From contig CANGZW010000017.1 in the NCBI GenBank assembly GCA_947458405.1, positions 1-42,514 on the forward strand: a DNA stretch of 42,514 nucleotides. The letters are read 5' to 3'. The translations under genes were made by a program, and so were the position numbers. This stretch comes from Leptospiraceae bacterium. GTDB taxonomy: Bacteria > Spirochaetota > Leptospiria > Leptospirales > Leptospiraceae. Positions 1 through 8,480 of the stretch are shown piece after piece (the stretch's first letter is position 1; each line of letters begins with the position of its first letter). The notes under the pieces were generated by a model. That model was not told the DNA's origin. It did no database searches and was given only the letters and a program-made list of their open reading frames with translations.

Positions 1-40
1 ATTCCCTACTTTTTTTTACATATATAGGTAGGAGATAACA

Positions 41-688
41 ATGCCCGACTACCATGATATATTCTGGAAAATCCTCTTTCTAAGAATAGACTGTGCGATC
101 GAATTTTTTCGATTCCTTCTGAAAGAGAAATCGAAACTGCTGGAGTTAGAGTATATAGGTATCATTCAGGATATCTACTATCGAAAAAAGAAATTATTGT
201 ACGACATTCTCTATGAAATTCCCATTCGGAATTCTGATGAGAAACTATATTTTCTCTTAGAACACAAGTCAAGAAGATCTAGTGATTTCCATATCCAGAT
301 GATGAAGTACAAGCAAGTCATTCACAAATGGCAAAAGAAAGAGTTTGGTAAATTATCTTCTATCATTCCCGTTCTGTTTTATCAAGGGCTGGATAATTGG
401 GATATCGAGAGTGAATTTGAAGAAATAAGAAAACTTAGCAATCCTATTTTGTCTGGAACTAAAGAGGAATTCTTAATCTTTGATCTTCAAAAAATAGACC
501 CAGTAAGGGATTTCATGAATCTTGAATTAAGAGCAGGATTGTTGCTTTTGAAAATCATTCGAGACCCTTGGGAAGAATTCATAGAGGGTTGGGGTAAAAT
601 CAAGGAAATCTTAAATTCTATGGAAGAAGCAAAAAGAATTGTGGTTCGGCAGGCTCACCAACCGGGCTTGATAGTTTATAGGGTATAA
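41..688 (+). pseudogene. Rpn-family recombination-promoting nuclease, 3'-truncated
   Basis: The product resembles the Rpn/transposase_31 family of PD-(D/E)XK DNA nucleases. A plausible catalytic set is visible: Asp55 in LLYDILYEI, then Glu74-His-Lys76 in FLLEHKS, and a Gln in HIQMMKY (about residue 86). The start follows a good ribosome site (AGGAG, 8 nt before ATG). Family members usually run to about 300 residues and end in a charged coiled coil. Here the family-like sequence stops near MEEAKRI, and the last 16 residues (VVRQAHQPG onwards) are encoded by a REP-like hairpin at 650-670. The missing C-terminal part follows in another frame at 715-909. It is therefore probably a broken gene; the N-terminal nuclease core could still be made. 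Confidence 0.7.
650..670. repeat. REP-like hairpin inside the Rpn gene
   Basis: CAGGCTC (650-656) and GGGCTTG (664-670) pair, allowing G-U, around the loop ACCAACC. Together with the preceding GGTTCGG it resembles short dispersed hairpins of the GTTCGACAGGCTCACC type seen in many bacterial genomes; that resemblance is from memory. It sits exactly where the Rpn reading frame loses similarity, which suggests an insertion. No second copy was noticed in this window. Confidence 0.45.
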
Positions 689-714
689 TTTTATTTGGTG
701 TTGAGGAGACGATT

Positions 715-909
715 ATGGGAAAACAAAAAACTTTAACCTTGTATGAAAGGGCTTTAGAAGAAGGTAGAGAGGAAGGTGAGCTTAGAGGGGAACTAAAAAA
801 AGCACTTGAAACTGCACGAAAAATGTGGGATGAAGGGGATTCTCTAGAAAAGATTCTCAGAATCTCGGGACTTTCGGAATCGCAACTAAAAGAGAATGGA
901 ATTTTGTAA
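715..909 (+). pseudogene. C-terminal fragment of Rpn-family nuclease
   Basis: This 64-codon frame encodes the typical tail of Rpn-family proteins: TLYERALEEGREEGELRGEL is the Glu/Gly/Arg-rich coiled coil, followed by a short helical end (MWDEGDSLEKILRISGLSESQL). It lies 26 bp after the truncated nuclease frame and in a different frame, so it is best read as the detached 3' end of the same ancestral gene. A ribosome-binding-like GAGGAG precedes the ATG, so a free 64-aa peptide is possible. Family members sometimes make a short C-terminal product from an internal start, so a functional small protein cannot be excluded. Confidence 0.6.
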
Positions 910-1029
910 ATACCTGAGTCTTCAAGATTTCCTTGACTTAAACTTCTATTTGTAAAAACTCAATTTGTAAAGAAAAATGCCATAATATCCCTGAAATTCG
1001 CCTAGGGAAAAAGTCTAAATGGAGTTTAA

Positions 1030-2397
1030 ATGATAAAAAAAGACATAATTTTTAAAATCTTTCTCAGCTTTTTATTTTTTTCAGCACCCCTCTTTTCAGA
1101 AGAAAAGATATATATTTTCCATTTCAAAGTCATTGGCACCAATGATAAGGAAATGGAAGGCAGGGTTCGAAATGGGATGGTTTTATCTATCCTAAAAAAC
1201 TATCCCGGCAAATATAAAATCATGGATGACGATTCCATCCAGGATCTCTCTAAAAAACTCCAGAAGATGCAGATGGCGGGATGTAGTGAAGATATTTGTA
1301 TTCAAGAACTCTCTCAGGCAATCGATGCCAAAGAATTAATTTCTGGAAGTATCACAGTAGATGGAAATAAAATCAAATTTGATTTTAAAAAAACCCGCAA
1401 AGATGATCTGGACTTTACGCAGACTTTAAAATCCCAAGTAAGTGAGGAGTTTGAAAATTCCCAACTGGATTATTTTTTAAATGAGTCTGCTAAAAAACTC
1501 ATAGAAGCAAGTTATACAATCAATCGAAAAAATGCTCCGACCGCCCTTTCTAATTTAGAAGACCTTGCGGGTATCACAAATAAAGAGAAGCCTATTTCTG
1601 AGCTCTATCTCGAATCCATTCCCCTCAAAAATAAAATTATCTGGGAAGCCCTTAAGGAGCCTATCGAGGACGCATTGGAACTTAGAAAAAATGGAAAAAC
1701 AAAGGAGAGTGCGGATCTTTTTTTTAGTATTTATAAATCAGTAGAAAAAGGTCTCTCTTTAGAATCTCGCGAAATTTCTCCTCTCAAAGAAACCATTCTT
1801 TCTCGTGCTAAGGGGAGTTTATTATTACATTACACTTCTAAATTAAAAGAAATTGATCTTTCTCTATCAAAGGGTAATATCTCTAATGATACTGCCCTCT
1901 CAACTTATGAATCTCTTTATAGTGAGCTTTTGCAATACAGACAAGATTTTATCCCTCAGGAACTCCCCTATCCAATCCTCACTCGAATTGCCCGTACCTA
2001 TGAAGGAATTGGAGATAAATTCTATCGTAGTACACAGTTTTCACCCGCAAAAGAGAATTTCCAGAAAGCATTTTCCTATTTAGAAAAACTCACATCTATA
2101 GAAAAACAAAAGGCCTCCCTACTTTACAACACTGTTCTATCCAAAAAAAATGAAACAGACACTGTTGGGAAACGCTTTGTAGAAAATAAAATCAAGAGCT
2201 TGTGTGATACTTCAAAAGCTCAATACAGTTACTCTTACAGCGTACGCAGAACAAGAAAAGAGGATGCCGATGCCGCATTGATCCTCTCAAAAACTTTACT
2301 TGAAGAGGCAGAGTCAATACTCCAAAGAGAAAAAGACTATATTTCTCCCGATTTAGAAAACTATTATAGGACAACTCGAGATGCTCAAAAATACTAA
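1030..2397 (+). CDS. exported CsgG-like protein with helical C-terminal half
   Basis: A 455-aa protein with an N-terminal signal peptide (hydrophobic residues about 8-22, ending FSEE). Residues about 25-125 resemble the CsgG/LpoB-type fold: a first strand (IYIFHFKV), a central region around MDDDSIQDL, and a two-cysteine motif QMAGCSEDICIQEL followed by IDAKELISGSI. The rest (about 180-455) is mostly helical and may contain TPR-like hairpins. The gene at 2579-3934 encodes a paralogue with the same order of motifs, and a small lipoprotein gene lies between them, overlapping this stop codon. The three probably form one envelope operon. The function is unknown; a periplasmic assembly or scaffold role is only an inference from the fold resemblance. 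Confidence 0.75.
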   Translation: MIKKDIIFKIFLSFLFFSAPLFSEEKIYIFHFKVIGTNDKEMEGRVRNGMVLSILKNYPGKYKIMDDDSIQDLSKKLQKMQMAGCSEDICIQELSQAIDAKELISGSITVDGNKIKFDFKKTRKDDLDFTQTLKSQVSEEFENSQLDYFLNESAKKLIEASYTINRKNAPTALSNLEDLAGITNKEKPISELYLESIPLKNKIIWEALKEPIEDALELRKNGKTKESADLFFSIYKSVEKGLSLESREISPLKETILSRAKGSLLLHYTSKLKEIDLSLSKGNISNDTALSTYESLYSELLQYRQDFIPQELPYPILTRIARTYEGIGDKFYRSTQFSPAKENFQKAFSYLEKLTSIEKQKASLLYNTVLSKKNETDTVGKRFVENKIKSLCDTSKAQYSYSYSVRRTRKEDADAALILSKTLLEEAESILQREKDYISPDLENYYRTTRDAQKY

Positions 2398-2572
2398 CTT
2401 ACTATTTGCTATTGTTCTATTTACTCAATTTAGTTATTGCTCTTCCTCACAAAATATATCATCAGTAGAACAGTCCCCATTTTATTCCATTTGGGATCAT
2501 ACAGTAGTACCTCCAATTGAAAAGTCTTCAGAAATTCCCAGCACACAAGCCCCCCAAAAAAAGAAGAAGTGA
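2381..2572 (+). CDS. small lipoprotein
   Basis: A 63-aa protein whose N-terminus is a hydrophobic signal ending in the lipobox-like FSYC (Cys19-20 region), followed by a serine-rich segment and a lysine-rich end. It overlaps the last 17 bases of the preceding CsgG-like gene and stops 6 bases before the next one, so translation is probably coupled. I do not recognise a family. Its position between two paralogues suggests it works with them at the membrane. Confidence 0.55.
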   Translation: MLKNTNLLFAIVLFTQFSYCSSSQNISSVEQSPFYSIWDHTVVPPIEKSSEIPSTQAPQKKKK

Positions 2573-2578
2573 CCTCTT

Positions 2579-3934
2579 ATGAAAATAAACTTTAATTTAT
2601 TCCTTACTCTTTTCTCCTTTCTTTCTCTCTGGAACTTTTCTTTATTTTCACTTCCCAAAAAAATATATTTTTTAGAGCTAAAATCTAACGAACCCAAATT
2701 GGCTGAAGAATTTCGTCGGGGGCTTAAAGAAATCTATGCTAAAGATTCCAATTTTGAACTCGTAGATGAAGATACCATCAAGGATCTCAATGAAAAGCTA
2801 AAAAAACAACAGATGCTAGGTTGCGATGAAACCAGATGTTTACAGGAGATATCCAATTCCTTTGGAGCTGAAGAAATCATCACGGGAGAGCTAAAAGTCC
2901 TGGCAAATCAATACTTTCTCTCTTTAAAAGTAACCAAGCGGGATCCTGATACTTTTGAAGTGGGAATTAAGTCCAATCTCCAAAAATCTTTTTATGAAAA
3001 ACAAAAATCATTTTACACAAAAGAGATTGCAAAGTATATAAATAACCCAGCCTATAATATGGATGATAGATCAGCTCCTCCTATAGGAGGAAATGCGTCG
3101 TACAATAAATCCCTCCCTTTCCCCGTAAATATTCCTCCTCAAATTCCCGATCTAATTCAATTTAATAAAGATGTAAATAATAAAGTAGATGTACTTATGC
3201 AATACATTTCAAAGGGAGATCAATATTTAAAAAATAAAAATTATTCGGAAGCAGGCTCTCTCTACTTAACATCTATTGAATATGCCAAATCTAATAATCT
3301 CAAAGAACCATTAGACATCTCCTTTCGATATGATCTTTCTGTACTATATCCCTTATATGATTCCTATCCCAATTTTGCCAGACAAACTGAAAAAAACTGG
3401 AGTTTGCAAGAAACTGAAGAAGTCCTTCTCCCACAATTGGAATCTTTTGTGGGCACTCTCAATCGAGAAAGTCGGTCTGCCAATGGTAAAATGTACTACA
3501 CTTCTCTCTCAGATAATTCCTATGCGAGTCTCAATCTTGTCTATGCAGAATCGCTAAATCTTCTCTATGAATCTAATCGTCTCGATGAATATATTACCCG
3601 CTTTCGAAAATTGGAGTCCAGCTTAAACACTCGACCCCTTCCACCCTCACCAGCACTTACTTCTATCCAATCATCCTTAGCAAAAGAATCAAAACGTAAG
3701 ACAGGGATAGAAAAGGACTATCTGCCTGCCTGGAATGATGAATTAAAAAGAAATTGTCTTACTATCTATGTTACAGCAAAAGTATTTCCGTATTTACAAA
3801 TAGAAATAGGAGATCCCTATTCCTCTACACTGGACTACATTCGAGAATTGACACAATCTACTAAACGTAAACTCCTTTCTGGTAAGGGAGCTATCACTTC
3901 AGAAACAGAGCAAGTTTGTCGGGGAGTTAGATAA
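2579..3934 (+). CDS. exported CsgG-like protein, paralogue of 1030-2397
   Basis: A 451-aa protein with a signal peptide (LFLTLFSFLSLWNFSLFS). It repeats the architecture of the upstream paralogue: first strand KIYFLELKS, the motif VDEDTIKDLNEKLKKQQM, a two-cysteine motif MLGCDETRCLQEIS, then GAEEIITGEL. The C-terminal two thirds are helical with TPR-like character, for example YLKNKNYSEAGSLYLTSIEYAKS. The paired Cys are conserved between the two proteins and could form a disulphide. It is the last gene of a three-gene plus-strand operon and converges on the acyltransferase gene at 3966. The function is not known. Confidence 0.75.
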   Translation: MKINFNLFLTLFSFLSLWNFSLFSLPKKIYFLELKSNEPKLAEEFRRGLKEIYAKDSNFELVDEDTIKDLNEKLKKQQMLGCDETRCLQEISNSFGAEEIITGELKVLANQYFLSLKVTKRDPDTFEVGIKSNLQKSFYEKQKSFYTKEIAKYINNPAYNMDDRSAPPIGGNASYNKSLPFPVNIPPQIPDLIQFNKDVNNKVDVLMQYISKGDQYLKNKNYSEAGSLYLTSIEYAKSNNLKEPLDISFRYDLSVLYPLYDSYPNFARQTEKNWSLQETEEVLLPQLESFVGTLNRESRSANGKMYYTSLSDNSYASLNLVYAESLNLLYESNRLDEYITRFRKLESSLNTRPLPPSPALTSIQSSLAKESKRKTGIEKDYLPAWNDELKRNCLTIYVTAKVFPYLQIEIGDPYSSTLDYIRELTQSTKRKLLSGKGAITSETEQVCRGVR

Positions 3935-3965
3935 AAAATCTTCGTTTTATGTTATACAACTTATA

Positions 3966-4790
3966 CTACAACCCATAATTTCTAGAATCATAGATAAACT
4001 TCTTAATAAATTTATCTATGTCATCCTCTAAAAGATGTCTGTTCTCTATAAAATGATCTAATCGTAACTGACAAATTTCTTCGAGTTTTAATAAAGATTC
4101 CAAGGTTTCCTCTCTCGTCATACGTACTCCTTTTTTACTTATAAATTGAGAAGGATAAATTGGATCTGTTATTATATGGGTTACTTTTATAGGAGGATGA
4201 ATAGCAACTGTCCACATTTGGAGAGCTTCCTCAAAAATTTCATCCACCATTCCGAATATTTTTCTGGATATTGAAGGCATTTTCACTGCATTACTTTGTG
4301 TTACAAGTTCATCTGCCCCAATTTTTGCTACAAAAACTATGGGTATATTATGATTTATAATTATTTTTATAAAGCCAACTTTTTCTCTCCACTTCAATTT
4401 ATAAGGCTCTTTTGTGAAATTTCTAAGTACACCTTCCTCATATCCTCCGGGATATGCCAAAATTGATTTTTTGTTTTTGAAAGTTGTATTTATTTTTCTA
4501 AAATCTCTATGGCTGATAATATCGTACTTGTCTGCAAATCCCCTCATAATAGGGTTTTCTAGCAAAAAACTGGAGTACCCTATTGGACTGGGAGCTACCT
4601 TAAATCTGTCATACACGGAATGAATCAAAAGAAGTGGATCTATAAAATTAACACTATGGTTTCCCAATAACATATAAGGACTCTTAGTAGCAGATAAGGA
4701 ATCGAGCTTCTCTAGTCCCCTTATCTCATAGCGAAAATATTGTTTTAAAAACCATATTAAATTATTTTGTGCTTCTATGGACTCTTTCAT
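3966..4790 (-). CDS. PlsC-fold acyltransferase (TMEM68/phytyl ester synthase-like)
   Basis: A 274-aa member of the lysophospholipid/diacylglycerol acyltransferase superfamily. The catalytic HX5D-type motif is NHSVNFID (His45, Asp51), and YPGGYEE (113-119) replaces the FPEG motif of PlsC, as in TMEM68, phytyl-ester-synthase and DGAT2-like enzymes. The later KEPYKLKWREKVGFIKI and GADE segments also match that group. It probably transfers an acyl chain to a glycerolipid or alcohol at the inner membrane; the substrate is not visible. It lies 60 bp downstream of trpG in the same direction, with no evident functional link. A second acyltransferase of the superfamily is at 41676. Confidence 0.8.
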   Translation of the reverse strand: MKESIEAQNNLIWFLKQYFRYEIRGLEKLDSLSATKSPYMLLGNHSVNFIDPLLLIHSVYDRFKVAPSPIGYSSFLLENPIMRGFADKYDIISHRDFRKINTTFKNKKSILAYPGGYEEGVLRNFTKEPYKLKWREKVGFIKIIINHNIPIVFVAKIGADELVTQSNAVKMPSISRKIFGMVDEIFEEALQMWTVAIHPPIKVTHIITDPIYPSQFISKKGVRMTREETLESLLKLEEICQLRLDHFIENRHLLEDDIDKFIKKFIYDSRNYGL

Positions 4791-4850
4791 TATAACATCA
4801 AAATTAGCCCACTAAGATAAATTAAGTCAAGTTTTTATTGGAATTTCCTT

Positions 4851-5465
4851 TTAAATGCCATAAGGTTTAAAAATAAAGTTCTCAATCATTTTCATTCCCC
4901 CCTCAGTTGCAAAAGATTCGGGATGAAACTGAATTCCCTCTATAGGATATGATTTATGTCGAAGACCCATTATTTCTTTTGCAGTATCGGAATTGACCCT
5001 AGCTGTGATTTCTAAACAATCTGGTAAACTTACTTCCTCTGCGATAAGAGAGTGATATCTCATTACATCAATATCCTGAGGTAAGTTTTGAAATACACCT
5101 TTTGAATCATGGGAAATTTTATCCGTTTTTCCATGCTTGGGAACAAAAGCACGTACTACCCTACCCCCAAAATAATGAGCAATCCCCTGCATTCCCAGAC
5201 ACACTCCCAATACGGGAATAGATTTTCCTAAAACTAGTATCACTTCTGAGCAAACTCCAAAATATTCTTTATCTTTCGGATCCCCAGGTCCCGGAGATAT
5301 TATGATTCTATCATATTTTTTGGATACTATCTCTTCAATTGTAGATTCATCATTTCGTACTACATCGAGAGTAAATTCTTTCAAGGTTCCTGATAAAATT
5401 TCTCCTACATACTGGTATAAGTTATATGTAAATGAATCATAATTATCTATTAATAGTACTTTCAT
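4851..5465 (-). CDS. trpG: anthranilate synthase component II (glutamine amidotransferase)
   Basis: A class I glutamine amidotransferase of 204 aa that supplies ammonia from glutamine to component I. The oxyanion strand is IIISPGPGDP (55-63), the nucleophile is Cys89 in GVCLGMQ, and the triad is completed by His181 and Glu183 in FHPES. The N-terminus MKVLLIDNYDSFTYNL is characteristic of the TrpG/PabA group. It overlaps the upstream component I gene by 4 bases, a standard coupled pair. The protein could also serve folate synthesis as PabA, but its partner here carries anthranilate-type residues, so tryptophan synthesis is the better call. Confidence 0.88.
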   Translation of the reverse strand: MKVLLIDNYDSFTYNLYQYVGEILSGTLKEFTLDVVRNDESTIEEIVSKKYDRIIISPGPGDPKDKEYFGVCSEVILVLGKSIPVLGVCLGMQGIAHYFGGRVVRAFVPKHGKTDKISHDSKGVFQNLPQDIDVMRYHSLIAEEVSLPDCLEITARVNSDTAKEIMGLRHKSYPIEGIQFHPESFATEGGMKMIENFIFKPYGI

Positions 5466-6823
5466 AAAAACGACTCCATTACTTTTTCAATAGCGGCAGA
5501 CTTTCTTCTAATTTCATCATATTCATTTTCAGGTGTAGAATCGTACACAATCCCCCCAGAAGCCTGAGAATAGGCATAATTTCCTGCTATGAATAAAGAC
5601 CGAATTGGTATCGCAAAAGTACAATTCCCATTGAAACCAAAATGCCCAACTGCCCCACCATATATTCCTCTGGGTTTTTTTTCTGTATTTCGAATAAGTT
5701 TCATAGATTCAATCTTGGGAGCTCCTGACAATGTTCCTGCTGGAAATGATGACGCTAGTCCCGAAAACATGTCTTCCCCTTTTTGTAAGATTCCCGTCAC
5801 TTCACTGGAAATATGTTGAATATGACTGAATTTTTTTATATCCATTAATTTTCTTACTTTTACCGTTCCGAATTGGGCAACCCTTCCGAGATCATTTCTA
5901 TGCAAATCCACAAGCATATTGTGCTCCGCTATTTCTTTTGGATCCCTCAAAAGAGTTCTTGCATAGAGAGTATCTTCCGTTTCCGTCCCCCCTCTTCTAA
6001 TGGAGCCTGCTAGAGGAAATGTTTCCATCTCTCCATTGTGAAGACGAAATAAAAGCTCGGGACTTGCCCCAATTAAACATATATCTCCAAATTTTATGTA
6101 ATACATATGTGGGGAAGGATTCACTTCCCGTAATTTAAGATAGAGTAGCATGGAATCACCATGTATCTCATACTCCGTTTTAAATCCTAACTGACATTGA
6201 AATGTATTACCTGATCTAATTTCTTCGAGAATCGATTTTACATTCTTCTCATGCTCGGATTCACTCATGGAATAGCCCTTTTTTTTGAGGCTCAGTTTAT
6301 AAGAGTCTGTGGGCAATTCTCCTGAAAAAATCCAATTTTCAATCTCCTCCATTCGGGAGTTTTCATAATAAAAATAATACGTCTCACCAGTAATCTTATC
6401 CCTAACAAGGCCATCCTTATACACTCCAAACTGGAACTGAGGGAAGCGACCATCATAGGGAAGCTCCAGACTCGATTCAAAATAATTCATCGCCTCATAG
6501 GACAAAAACCCAACCAAACCCCCCGCATAATCTCTAGAAAGGGCTGTCTCTGGCATTATGTCTCTTAAGCTCCAGTAGGGATTGTCCACTGAAAAGCTCT
6601 CACCATCTAAAATAAGGGTATTTTCCCTGGCTATAACCATACTCTCGGGTAGAAAACCCAAAATAGAATACCGTGAATTGTAGCTATCTTTCTCTAAAGA
6701 CTCCAAAAAAAAGCAATTTTCAACAGATTTTTCTATTTTTCTGAAAATTGACAAAAAGTCTGCTTCAATATTGAGTTTCCTGTAGGTCGGTTTTCTGCCT
6801 AAATTAATTCTAGGGATCTTCAT
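5462..6823 (-). CDS. trpE: anthranilate synthase component I
   Basis: A 453-aa chorismate-using enzyme that makes anthranilate, the first step to tryptophan. The active-site region is NPSPHMYYIKFG (about 235-246), GASPELL (252-258), LVDLHRNDLGRV (304-315) and PAGTLSGAPK (361-370). Ala272 in FPLAGS sits where PabB enzymes carry the reactive lysine (IKGT), which favours anthranilate synthase over aminodeoxychorismate synthase. An LES motif at 40-42 followed by ten residues and Ser53 matches the LLES-X10-S site for tryptophan feedback inhibition. The start is preceded closely by GGAGA. It leads a trpE-trpG operon; the rest of the trp pathway is not in the window. Confidence 0.87.
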   Translation of the reverse strand: MKIPRINLGRKPTYRKLNIEADFLSIFRKIEKSVENCFFLESLEKDSYNSRYSILGFLPESMVIARENTLILDGESFSVDNPYWSLRDIMPETALSRDYAGGLVGFLSYEAMNYFESSLELPYDGRFPQFQFGVYKDGLVRDKITGETYYFYYENSRMEEIENWIFSGELPTDSYKLSLKKKGYSMSESEHEKNVKSILEEIRSGNTFQCQLGFKTEYEIHGDSMLLYLKLREVNPSPHMYYIKFGDICLIGASPELLFRLHNGEMETFPLAGSIRRGGTETEDTLYARTLLRDPKEIAEHNMLVDLHRNDLGRVAQFGTVKVRKLMDIKKFSHIQHISSEVTGILQKGEDMFSGLASSFPAGTLSGAPKIESMKLIRNTEKKPRGIYGGAVGHFGFNGNCTFAIPIRSLFIAGNYAYSQASGGIVYDSTPENEYDEIRRKSAAIEKVMESFL

Positions 6824-6930
6824 TCTCCATTACAATTCTCCAGTCAAAATTCCTGTAAATCATATTCCAAGGGAGGTTTTACTAGAAGAAGATTTTAATT
6901 TCTGCCGTTATTTACTCTAAGGAGTTACTA

Positions 6931-7473
6931 ATGCTACATAATATTATTACGGGAGTTCTTCTTTTTTCTCTTTTATTTACCTCTAATTGTTTTGGAAAGT
7001 TTACCCTCTTGCAAAAAGTACATGGAATCAATGCTCAAATCAATGTGGGGGAAGGGAAAGTGAATGGAGCATTTAAGTCTTTATTTATGATCTTAATGGC
7101 AGTCGTTCCAATCTATCCCGGGGCAATAGTGTTAGATGTTGTTTTTTTAAATTTAGTGGAATTTTGGACGGATAAAAATCCTCTTGGGGGAGAATCAAAC
7201 GCAAAAGTTGAAATTGAAATTTTAGAAGATGGAACAAAAATATCTAAAACCCACAGTGGAAATGAACTCACTATTTCTATCTCTAAGGACAATCGATCCC
7301 ACTCATTTATCGCCCTCAAAGAAGAGCCCGGAAAATTGTTTATAAAAAAGAATAACAAATTAGAAGAAATAAAAATTGAAACCTTAGAATTTGGAACCTT
7401 GCTTCTGGTATCTTTCAATGGAAAAAATCAAATATTAAAAATGGATACCCTGGAAAGTAATTATTCTTTCTAA
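6931..7473 (+). CDS. DUF3332 family lipoprotein-like membrane protein
   Basis: A 180-aa protein matching the DUF3332 pattern: an N-terminal hydrophobic signal with a relaxed spirochaetal lipobox (LFTSNC), then CFGKFTLLQKVHGIN, a hydrophobic segment (SLFMILMAVVPIYPGAIVLDVVFLNLVEFW), and TDKNPLGGE. The second half is a predicted beta-rich extracytoplasmic domain. The start has a clear AAGGAG ribosome site. The role of the family is unknown. It is divergent from trpE and stands alone, followed by an 89-bp gap before the next operon. Confidence 0.75.
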   Translation: MLHNIITGVLLFSLLFTSNCFGKFTLLQKVHGINAQINVGEGKVNGAFKSLFMILMAVVPIYPGAIVLDVVFLNLVEFWTDKNPLGGESNAKVEIEILEDGTKISKTHSGNELTISISKDNRSHSFIALKEEPGKLFIKKNNKLEEIKIETLEFGTLLLVSFNGKNQILKMDTLESNYSF

Positions 7474-7562
7474 ACCTAAAATAGCGACAAGTCCTAGCTT
7501 TTTTTATAAAATATTTTAATTTTATATTTGATAGATAAAATACTGGAGTCTAAACTACATAT

Positions 7563-7847
7563 ATGGAACCATCTACGAAACTAGAATCAGAGCTGAAAGA
7601 ATTAGAGGCTGAATCAAAAAATATTAATAAAAGGGCGAGGGAGCATTACTTGGAACAAGTATCAGATATATCAGAAAAGATAAAACAAATTGGTGACAAT
7701 GCTGGAACTAAAGCTAAACAAGTGATAGACGAAGCTGGAGAGTATATTTCTAATAATCCACAAAAATCAACCCTTATAGGATTGGGTATTGGGTTAGGAG
7801 TAGGAGTTCTACTCGGAATTCTTTTGAGAAGAAATCGCGAAGATTAG
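7563..7847 (+). CDS. DUF883 (ElaB/YqjD-like) membrane-anchored protein
   Basis: A 94-aa protein with a long amphipathic, charged coiled coil (residues 1-65) and a C-terminal glycine-rich membrane anchor (STLIGLGIGLGVGVLLGILLRR). The sequence EAGEYISNNPQKS before the anchor is the hallmark of the DUF883/ElaB-YqjD family, whose E. coli members are tail-anchored and bind ribosomes in stationary phase. It is followed after 1 bp by a YqjE-like gene and then a small helical protein, the same arrangement as enterobacterial yqjD-yqjE-yqjK. The start is ATG in a weak ribosome-site context. Confidence 0.8.
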   Translation: MEPSTKLESELKELEAESKNINKRAREHYLEQVSDISEKIKQIGDNAGTKAKQVIDEAGEYISNNPQKSTLIGLGIGLGVGVLLGILLRRNRED

Positions 7848-7848
7848 T

Positions 7849-8202
7849 TTGTCTAAAAATAAACTTCCCAGAGCAAAAAAGAAAAGACCTGAAAAGAGAG
7901 GCTTAATTGAGCAATTTCTTCAGGTCTTAGATCATGTTTTTTCTTATTTTGAAATATTATTTATTTATCTACGAAAGTCTCTCAATCAAAGTATTCGGGA
8001 TACTCTTATATTTGTATTACTTCTTATTTATTTGGCACTCCTCAATTTTACAGGAATAGGTTTTATCATTTATAGCCTTTACATTGCGTTATTAAATGTA
8101 TTTCAGCAAAATCAATCACTTGCATCTCTCAGTTTAGGATTGGGTCTTTTTACTTTTTCGAGTATATTCATTGCTGTAGTAATTAGAAGGATTTCAATTT
8201 AA
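7849..8202 (+). CDS. YqjE-like small membrane protein (holin-like fold)
   Basis: A 117-aa protein, TTG start, with a basic N-terminus (KNKLPRAKKKRPEKRG), an amphipathic helix and two strong membrane segments (TLIFVLLLIYLALLNFTGIGFIIYSLYIALLNVF and LGLGLFTFSSIFIAVVI). This layout and its position right after a DUF883 gene match the YqjE/phage-holin-X group. There is no good ribosome site, so it is probably translated by coupling to the upstream gene, whose stop lies 1 base away. The function is unknown, likely envelope-associated. Confidence 0.6.
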   Translation: MSKNKLPRAKKKRPEKRGLIEQFLQVLDHVFSYFEILFIYLRKSLNQSIRDTLIFVLLLIYLALLNFTGIGFIIYSLYIALLNVFQQNQSLASLSLGLGLFTFSSIFIAVVIRRISI

Positions 8203-8204
8203 AA

Positions 8205-8480
8205 ATGAAGCAAAAAATTCCCTTAAATCCATTTGAAGAACAATCAGAAGAGTATCACAAAAATCCTCATGATATGAGTCTCGAAGAGTTGGAACTTCTC
8301 CTATATACTAAAAGAATGGAATTGAAACTAGATGTAATGCGTCTGGAAACCAAGGTAAATTATACAAAGATTATCATTGAAACTATTGTAGCTCTCGGGA
8401 TTCCTCAAAAAATTGAAGCATTCGTTTTAAGTATGTATGACACATACAAACCAAAAAGTGATAAGTCTAAAACTAATTAA
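8205..8480 (+). CDS. small helical protein, third gene of the YqjD-like operon
   Basis: A 91-aa, mostly helical, charged protein (MSLEELELLLYTKRMELKLDVMR is a clear amphipathic helix) with a moderately hydrophobic segment IIIETIVALGIPQKIEAFVL. Its start is 2 bases after the upstream stop, so it belongs to the DUF883/YqjE-like operon and sits where yqjK is found in enterobacteria. Sequence similarity to YqjK is not evident. Its 3' end overlaps the convergent response-regulator gene by 8 bases. Confidence 0.55.
   Translation: MKQKIPLNPFEEQSEEYHKNPHDMSLEELELLLYTKRMELKLDVMRLETKVNYTKIIIETIVALGIPQKIEAFVLSMYDTYKPKSDKSKTN

Noticed and set aside
4851-6823. Aminodeoxychorismate synthase (pabA/pabB)
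   Set aside because: Component I has Ala272 where PabB has its reactive Lys and carries the LES-X10-Ser tryptophan-inhibition motif, so anthranilate synthase is favoured.
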